From the NCBI GenBank assembly GCA_018105865.1, contig CM030840.1, positions 13,020,794 through 13,084,793 on the forward strand: a DNA stretch of 64,000 nucleotides, in the 5' to 3' direction. Each line of letters starts with the position of its first letter. The first letter of the stretch is position 1. The translations under genes and the position numbers were made by a program. Positions 58,088 through 64,000 of this stretch are shown piece after piece. This DNA comes from Metaphire vulgaris. Lineage: Eukaryota; Annelida; Clitellata; Crassiclitellata; Megascolecidae. The notes beneath the pieces are model-generated. The model made no database searches, was not told where the DNA came from, and worked only from the letters and a program-made list of their open reading frames with translations.

Positions 58088-59794
58088 TTTTTACAAAACG
58101 CATAAGTCTGAAAACATAGATGTGACATCCATCTTGGAGTATTTATCAGCAAGACAGCGCGACAATTTGCATTCTAAGACACTGTAATTGAAACGCATAT
58201 AAGCAATCGTATTTGCAACAAAATACACAAAATTTGTTTTTAACACGATTTTGTTTTAATAGAGTGTATATTTAGTTCGTGTGCCATCTGCATTAATTGC
58301 TTTAAATAAGATTTATGATAACTTCGGCAATAGCTGACTTTTTAATTACTAACAATAATGCTGACAATTGTAACAAGTACAGAATCTTTAGTAGTCTTAA
58401 TCAATTTAGCTAAATAAATGAAGCTCATGTTTGTTGCCAAATTGTGTTGAAACTCTTCCAAGACGATTCCTTTTCAATCTGCCAAAAGTGAAACCCAACA
58501 TTTCAGAATGATCACACGAAAAGTTTTTAAAATGTACCATATTTCCTACTTTAATTACCAGAATAACTGAACGATTATCTGTCCGGGCCGAAATTCTGGG
58601 TTTGACTTGGGTTTTGTGCGATTGTGGTTTCTTTTGCCATCGCCTGATGTATCCGTGCTTTATGAAGTGGCGTTATAGAAGTTGATGGATTTGGATAATA
58701 TTAGATAAAAGTGGACGAATGGAATATTGAGGGTGGACTTGAGAAACGCGTCCTTGTTCCCTCCCCTTGATTGTCGTCTTTCTCTTGTAATTATTGTCAT
58801 TCCATAATAATTACAGTATACTACTGTTGTATGATTAGACAGAAATGAATGCAGTCCGAATGTAGCATTTTGATGTTGAATTTCTACAACTCGAAATCGG
58901 TGCCCGCTGCTAGCACTCAAATGCAGTGAAATTTATATTAACTGTATAATAGCAAGAATAGGACAAAATTAAAACTCGCAAGGAATTGGTCGATGGGAAA
59001 TGCCAATTAATATTTTGAAATATGGTCACGATTTTTCTATCGATGTCTTCGCGTGGCGGTGTAAAATGTTCATGTCAGGTTCAAAGGTTCCTGATGATGC
59101 AGCTAAGGCATTTCTGTTTTCAAGGTTTCGGATACAATCGTCATGGAAGATGAAAATAACACCATTGTGACATAATTGTCGATGCCATTATATATACGAA
59201 TAAGAAGAAGAAGAATCATTTAATTATTTCTCAATGACATCAAAATAATAATACGAACACAATTAATTCAATGACATCAAAAGGTAATACTAGCTTAACT
59301 AATAACTAATGACTATTAATTAATATTATCAGATTCAATATATATATATATGTTAATTTAATAATAAAAAGAAACGTTAACCCCCAGGTATTGCGAATAT
59401 ATATATATATATATAGGGCATACTATGAACGCTCTCGGCTGCAAATCATAAATCACGATAATGAGAAGTGACCATTCGTCACTAAAATTTAAGACTGAAT
59501 TTGCATTATTGAAAATGACTATTCCACAGCCATAGCACGTTGCTTTTGGAGCGACTGAAAGACATTGGTCTAAACGGCGGTTTATGAGCCTTAATCACAA
59601 ATCCGTAGTGACAGCTTCGTTACAAAAATGAGGTTTCACTTTTTATTCAAATTTCATATATTCCCAGGATTAGTAATTATTAGTATTACTTTAGAAGATA
59701 ATGGTTTGTAGAAATCATAGTGAACATGAAGGTCATTTTTACGACTGAATTTCTACTTCAATGTACATTGTACATGTATTTTGAATTCGCTTAC
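58088..59794 (-). other. 3' flank of gene 3 (duplicated 3' module)
   Basis: It is homologous to the 3' flanks of genes 1 and 2. It carries the best version of the shared open frame (58660-58883), which could be a terminal exon entered at GTTGTAG|AAATTC in phase with the SRCR exon. An AATAAA on the minus strand lies near 59650. A roughly 220-bp insertion rich in AAG and TA repeats (about 59193-59415) is unique to this copy. Confidence 0.6.
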
Positions 59795-59958
59795 GGCAAC
59801 GAATTGAGACGTCTTCGTCGTGAGCACAGTTGTGTGAACCCCACGGCAGATGAGTGCAGTCAGCTATACCGCGCTCAGTTCCAATGCATTTGACATCGCT
59901 CAACCAAATCCTCCCTTCTCCAGGCCCATACAGGTTGCTGATAAACTCACCGCCGTTC
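59795..59958 (-). CDS. Gene 3 last SRCR domain, C-terminal exon
   Basis: 164 bp. Acceptor TTCAAG|GAACGG, possible donor TGCC|GTAAGC. It encodes [20 protein letters not shown], then DVKC, GTER, DC, HNC and the closing SIRC, so four of the six domain cysteines are present. WLSDVKC and GTER replace the WLDDVxC and GxEQ of internal domains. No stop or frameshift is seen. Confidence 0.92.
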
Positions 59959-62900
59959 CTTGAAGGAAGATATTGCAGAAAATTAAGATTTCAGCTTTTT
60001 TTCGTGGTGCTTTAGTCAACGCTGCATTTATTGTCTTGCTGCCGAAATGACTTAACATGCAAAAATTCAGTTTTATTTGAATAAGGCGTCGTCAGTAAAC
60101 GACGTCGCGAATTTTGGCAGTTTTTGACCCTCCCCTAAGTCGTCCCAAGTCGCCATAAAAAGTCAGACCTCCTAAAAAAGACGTCACAATGCGTTAACCC
60201 CCCCTCGTCCATCTTTCCAATGTCAAGATTAATGTTTCAAATCACTTATTTCTTGAATGAAGCGGGTATTGCGATGAATTCGTTTGAAGATATTAATTCT
60301 AATTATTATAGTTCAAATGATATTCAGAAACTTATTCAAATTCTTATTTAAAATGAAATATAATTATGAGCGTTAAATGGGTTCAAATTTGTTTTCTGAT
60401 AATATAACAAAGAAAAGCGAAGAGCTCAGAATTACACCACACAATTAGTCTAGTCCATATATGCATTCAACAAATCAGGAAAATCTGGTAGAATCAGAGG
60501 CGTCATTTGGGGGGGTCTGGAGAGCCACGCCCCCCAAGGAAATGAAAATATTAATTTATAATGTATTAATGTGCAAAAAACAGGGACGTCATTTGCACAT
60601 TTGGGGCAAAAAAAAAAGGTCAGCAGCCCCTAAAGCCCTAAAGGAGTGCTTGATGTCGAGCAATCTGAAGTAACTAATCGTAAAAAAGGACTGACAAGAA
60701 AAAAAGGTCGTCAACTTTTTTGCAAACTCGTCAGGTCGAAAAATTCGAAAAATTGCAAAAAATTAAAATTGAAAACTCGCCCTCCAAGAAAAGTGTGAAA
60801 TGACGTCACTGGGTAGAACCATTAACATTATCAAAATGTTTGAACAATTTTGACACTTTTGACATTATAAAACATAGATCGTCCTATTTATTCTCAATTC
60901 TTCCTTGGTGAATTAATATTGTCCTTCGTGGAATAAATAGGGAGAGCTTGGATCACTGCATCCCAAACCAAAAACGTTGTGAGACAAAATATTTTACATA
61001 GGGCTAGGAGTTCGCCTAATAATATTACAGAATACAGACTATCACAATAATTGCTAATTACTAGCGATTTTTATAACGTTGCGGGCAGTGATTGTGGCAG
61101 GTAGAGATGGGATGTACTGCGTAAAAGGTGTATTTAGTTAATTAGCTTATTAGTTCAGTTGATTTGGTTATTACTTCTTTGTGTGCTGTTTGATGCCGTG
61201 CTTGTTAAGAATAAAGTATCTTATTAAAACAATATTTAATAATATGTGACGTCACATTTCTGGAACCTCCCTCCCCGTCATCACAAATCGTCACAAATGT
61301 TTGAACCCCTCCCCCTAAGTGCGTGAGGTCATTTATGGACAGCCCATAACTGATGCAGCTAAAACTCACTGGCTTCACTTGTGGTCTTTGTATTAAAGTA
61401 AATACTCCGCCAATATCGCCATGGACTACAGTATGTATAAACGTAAATAATGCGAATTTACAGACACGCACTGATCACGGTATCTAAGTGGTGAATGTAA
61501 ACAAAGAAGCAACCGTCCATTCTCAACAGCTGAGAACTTTCACGTCTTCTAATCCAGGGGTCGGCAACCTACGGCACGCGTGCCAGACGTGGCACGCGTA
61601 GCGATTTTCAGTGGCACGCGAAAGACCAAACATTTATTTATGTCCTGCTTTTACTTCCGAAGTAATGTAATTAATTCAAGACCAAATTTCTTTTTTTAAA
61701 TATTTGTTGCACATACGAGTAGTCTACTTATGAGCCTTATAAAATGGCTTATAACCTTCAGTGCTGTTAAAGATACTTTTCAAATGTATCTTAGATACAG
61801 ATACAGATAAATGTGAGGAAATGTATCAAAGATACTGATACTAGATACATGAAATCAAAAGTATCAAGATACAAATACAAATAGAAAGTATCTAGATACA
61901 AGATACTTTTTAAGATACTTTTTTTAGAAGTTAGTATTGAGAAAAAATATCCAAGAAGAGTTTGTTTCAAAGTAAACCTAGTATGGAAAAAAGTCATAGA
62001 TGCAATGCAAATTTACAACCAAAGAGGTTATCATATTAATCAAATTATATATCTCTTAATATGACTCCAGGGCCTAAAATTAATTTAGCTTAAAGTATAT
62101 TTGAAATGCAAATGAGATGCAGCTTAAAATTTGACGTTGATGCAAATCCTCCAGAAATAGTCTTATTGACACAATTTACACATTTTGCGAGAACTTTGCC
62201 ACCTTCTACACTAACTATTTTGAAATATTTTCCATCTAATATCACAGGCACATGTTGATTATCATTATCGGCCATTTTGCTAAATATATCCAGGTCATAG
62301 ATGCTACACAAATCTACAACCACAGATATTTTAAGTAAGCAAGTAAGTAAAATCTCGTAAATTTTCATAAAATCTCGTAAAGTATATTTGAAATATTTGA
62401 AATGTCCATATATCACCATTCAACAATATCCACTATAGACTATAGTCAACCTCTATTGAGAGTTTAAAAGTATCTTGTATCTAATTTTAAAATAAAGATA
62501 CAGATACACTTTGTTTGTATCTAAGATACTGATACTAGATACTTTTGAAAAATGTATCTTGATACAAGATACAAGATACTTTTTTTGTATCTAAGATACG
62601 TATCTAGATACAAGTATCTTAGATACTTAACAACACTGATAACCTTATATATTTAATAGTATAATATATAAAATATGGTAAGGTTGATTGGTTGTTGGCA
62701 CGCTGAAGGGTAGATAAATGGGTTGTTGGCACGCTGAATGAATCAGAAATCCAACTTTGGCACATTATTGCCAAAAGTTTTCCGACCCCTGTTCTAATCA
62801 ACCGTATAAAAGGCCTGACTTACGTATATCCGAGGGAGCCGCAGGCAATTCCAGCTTCAACATTGCTGAAGGAATCGTCACAGACCGTGCCCCATGCATC

Positions 62901-62980
62901 GTTGTACTTGACTTCGAGACGACCTTCTCCCGTAACATTCGGCCCAGCCAGTCTATAGACTATTTGGGTGTTGTTTGTCC
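59795..62980 (-). CDS. SRCR gene 3, 3' end (last SRCR domain; gene continues beyond the window)
   Basis: Two exons (62824-62980 and 59795-59958) encode one complete group A SRCR domain. Such domains occur in secreted or membrane scavenger receptors and bind ligands outside the cell. Together the exons give 107 codons with six cysteines. The upstream part of the gene must lie above 64000, because no signal-peptide exon precedes this domain. The last-exon sequence carries a signature ([14 protein letters not shown], here with R for K, and GTER) shared with the final exons of genes 1 and 2 but not with internal domains, so this is the terminal domain. The intron between the exons is about 2.9 kb and is filled with nested DNA transposons. 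After the last exon, reading through the donor gives about 18 codons before a stop, so the end may be unspliced; otherwise an unidentified terminal exon follows. Confidence 0.85.
60084..61345. mobile_element. Candidate element with GGGCTGTCCATAAATGAC-type end, carrying a nested MITE
   Basis: The left end GGCGTCGTCAGTAAACGACG and the right end, inverted, GGGCTGTCCATAAATGACC bound about 1.26 kb absent from the sister introns. The MITE 60495-60811 sits inside. The ends match only loosely. Confidence 0.45.
60495..60811. mobile_element. hAT-like MITE (317 bp)
   Basis: Ends CAGAGGCGTCATTTGG and, inverted, CAGTGACGTCATTTCACAC. The flanking 8-mers ggtagaat and ggtagaac differ at one base. Same family as 4083-4398. 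Confidence 0.68.
61555..62791. mobile_element. hAT-like element (CAGGGGTCGGCAACCT ends) with a nested hAT copy
   Basis: 1237 bp. Ends CAGGGGTCGGCAACCT and, inverted, CAGGGGTCGGAAAACT. The flanking 8-mer ttctaatc is identical on both sides. Its own length without the nested copy is about 350 bp. It ends 25-30 bp from the gene 3 donor at 62823. Confidence 0.85.
61759..62638 (-). mobile_element. Nested hAT element with a remnant BED-finger transposase start
   Basis: 880 bp. Ends CAGTGCTGTTAAAGATAC and, inverted, CAGTGTTGTTAAGTATC. The flanking 8-mer ataacctt is identical on both sides. Subterminal parts are dense in GTATCTAGATAC. On the minus strand (about 62090-62272) MADNDNQHVPVILDGKYFKI, KVLAKCVNC and TSNFKLHL look like the BED-type zinc finger that opens many hAT transposases. 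The catalytic part is absent. Confidence 0.8.
62824..62980 (-). CDS. Gene 3 last SRCR domain, N-terminal exon
   Basis: 157 bp, phase 1 in and phase 2 out. On the minus strand the acceptor is CGTAG|GGACA and the donor is ATAC|GTAAGT. It encodes TNNTQIVYRLAG, an N-glycosylation site (NVT), GEGRLEV, WGTVCDD and ACGSLGYT. It is intact. The donor lies only about 30 bp from the edge of a hAT insertion (61555-62791). Confidence 0.92.
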
Positions 62981-63113
62981 CTACGAAATACAAATTACTT
63001 CAAATGAAACGGTAATGCAGATGATCATCGGATTCATTGCAGAATATTTGTAACATCCTATTTGACTGCGAATTTGAACAGCCTTTATATTTATAGTTTT
63101 ATGTTACGTAGAT

Positions 63114-63181
63114 TTAACCCATTAACTGGGGACCCCGGATATATCCGTTACAGTTATGAGCTACAGTTAAATACCCAGTTC
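63114..63181. mobile_element. Partial copy of the TTAA-bounded short element
   Basis: TTAACCCATTAACTGGG, CCCGGATATATCCG and CAGTTAAATACCCAGTT match the element at 54358-54437. The right TTAA end is decayed. Confidence 0.5.
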
Positions 63182-63639
63182 CCGAAACGTTTTTTAAAAA
63201 TCTCAATGGCAAATTGGCTAGATCCTAAATTTTTTATTATACGTGATGCGATCAAATGCCATCAGAGTCAAGAAAAACGTACCAACAAAACAAAAAGTTG
63301 GGCAATAAGGGCAATAAGAACCCTTATGTAGCCAAGGTTTCACAGAAAGCCATAAATTTTCTATACTTTTAATTTTCTATAACTTTCCATAACTCTTTTC
63401 ATAACTTTGTTGTCGCAAGAGTCCTTGAATATAAACACATTCACTTATCGGCAGTCTCATGATCTGAACCTGGCAACCTGCCAACCTCCAAAAGGCCAAT
63501 CACTCGGCTCTGCTGTGTCGAAACTTTCTAAAACTGGTTTTATGTCTAAAACTGGTTTTATGTCTAAAACTGGTTTTATGGTTTGACTAGGCCGAAACTT
63601 TGTTAGATCAAACTTGTGGTTTGTCTGTATTGCGTCTTT

Positions 63640-64000
63640 TGAATTGATTGATTGACTGATTGAGGTTTATTATTCCAAATAGGTAAATATCAACATATCA
63701 TAATAGTAATTAGTAATAGTAATTACAGAATGGCAAAAGTGCAATATAAGCAAGAAAAAGTGCGATATAAGCAAGAAAAAGTGCAATATAAGCAAGAAAA
63801 CCAAAACAAATCTTAATTATCAAGACATAATCAAGAACAGTTAAAACAAATTATACAAATGAAAATTAGGCGGTCTATTTGAGTCTTTCTGGATACAGAA
63901 GAGAACAGCATATGAGCAATAAGCGTTGCATCCTGATAAATCATAGACATTCTATAACAATGGAAAAAATATTAAATTACAGAGTCAGATGAGAGGACAG
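63640..64000 (-). mobile_element. LINE 3' end (L2/CR1-like), continuing past the window
   Basis: On the minus strand the sequence ends AATAATAAACCTCAATCAGT and CAATCAATCA, a tail typical of L2/CR1-type LINEs. A 21-bp unit (GTGCAATATAAGCAAGAAAA) is repeated three times at about 63738-63800. Confidence 0.55.

Overview
The window looks like a piece of an AT-rich, intron-rich metazoan nuclear genome, most likely an echinoderm such as a sea urchin or a relative. No species is proven. The evidence is threefold: (i) every recognisable host gene encodes scavenger-receptor cysteine-rich (SRCR) domains of the six-cysteine, two-exon type, a family known to be hugely expanded in echinoderms; (ii) there is a foldback transposon whose inverted repeats are built of 15-bp tandem units, like the sea urchin TU elements; (iii) the introns are crowded with short hAT-like elements, tRNA-derived SINEs, CR1/L2-type LINE ends and trinucleotide microsatellites.

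All host coding sequence that I can support is on the minus strand and forms a head-to-tail cluster of three secreted SRCR genes. Gene 3 (upstream) contributes only its last domain here (exons 62824-62980 and 59795-59958). Gene 2 is complete up to its last recognised exon: a signal-peptide exon at 49876-49930 and eight SRCR domains, sixteen exons, down to 27526. Gene 1 has a signal-peptide exon at 19185-19239, a ruined first domain at about 18921-19002, then five intact domains down to 1930. The two signal-peptide exons are near identical and share a TATA box (50077-50084 and 19397-19404). The 5' flanks, first domains, last domains and 3' flanks are also recognisably homologous, so the cluster arose by tandem duplication of whole genes, with a spacing of about 30.7 kb between start codons.

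Each SRCR domain is a two-exon cassette: an N-terminal exon of 145-157 bp entered in phase 1 and left in phase 2, then a C-terminal exon of exactly 164 bp left in phase 1. Every cassette is therefore phase 1-1 symmetric, and gain, loss or skipping of a cassette keeps the frame. Gene 1 illustrates this: its first cassette was destroyed by microsatellite and LINE-tail sequence, but joining the signal-peptide exon to the second cassette stays in frame.

The rest is mobile and simple DNA. Region by region: 1-1929 is the 3' flank of gene 1; 1930-19239 is gene 1, with introns holding hAT-like MITEs, a Tc1-like inverted-repeat element inside a LINE, a TU-like foldback inside another LINE, and a decayed Gypsy-type LTR element (12548-16450); 19240-26204 is intergenic with a LINE, SINEs and MITEs; 26205-27525 is the 3' flank of gene 2; 27526-49930 is gene 2; 49931-58087 is intergenic, including a TA-flanked element just upstream of the gene 2 promoter and a hAT element with a perfect 8-bp target duplication; 58088-59794 is the 3' flank of gene 3; 59795-64000 is the end of gene 3 with nested hAT insertions. 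All coordinates were read by eye; splice sites follow the GT/AG rule and phase consistency, and no expression evidence is available.
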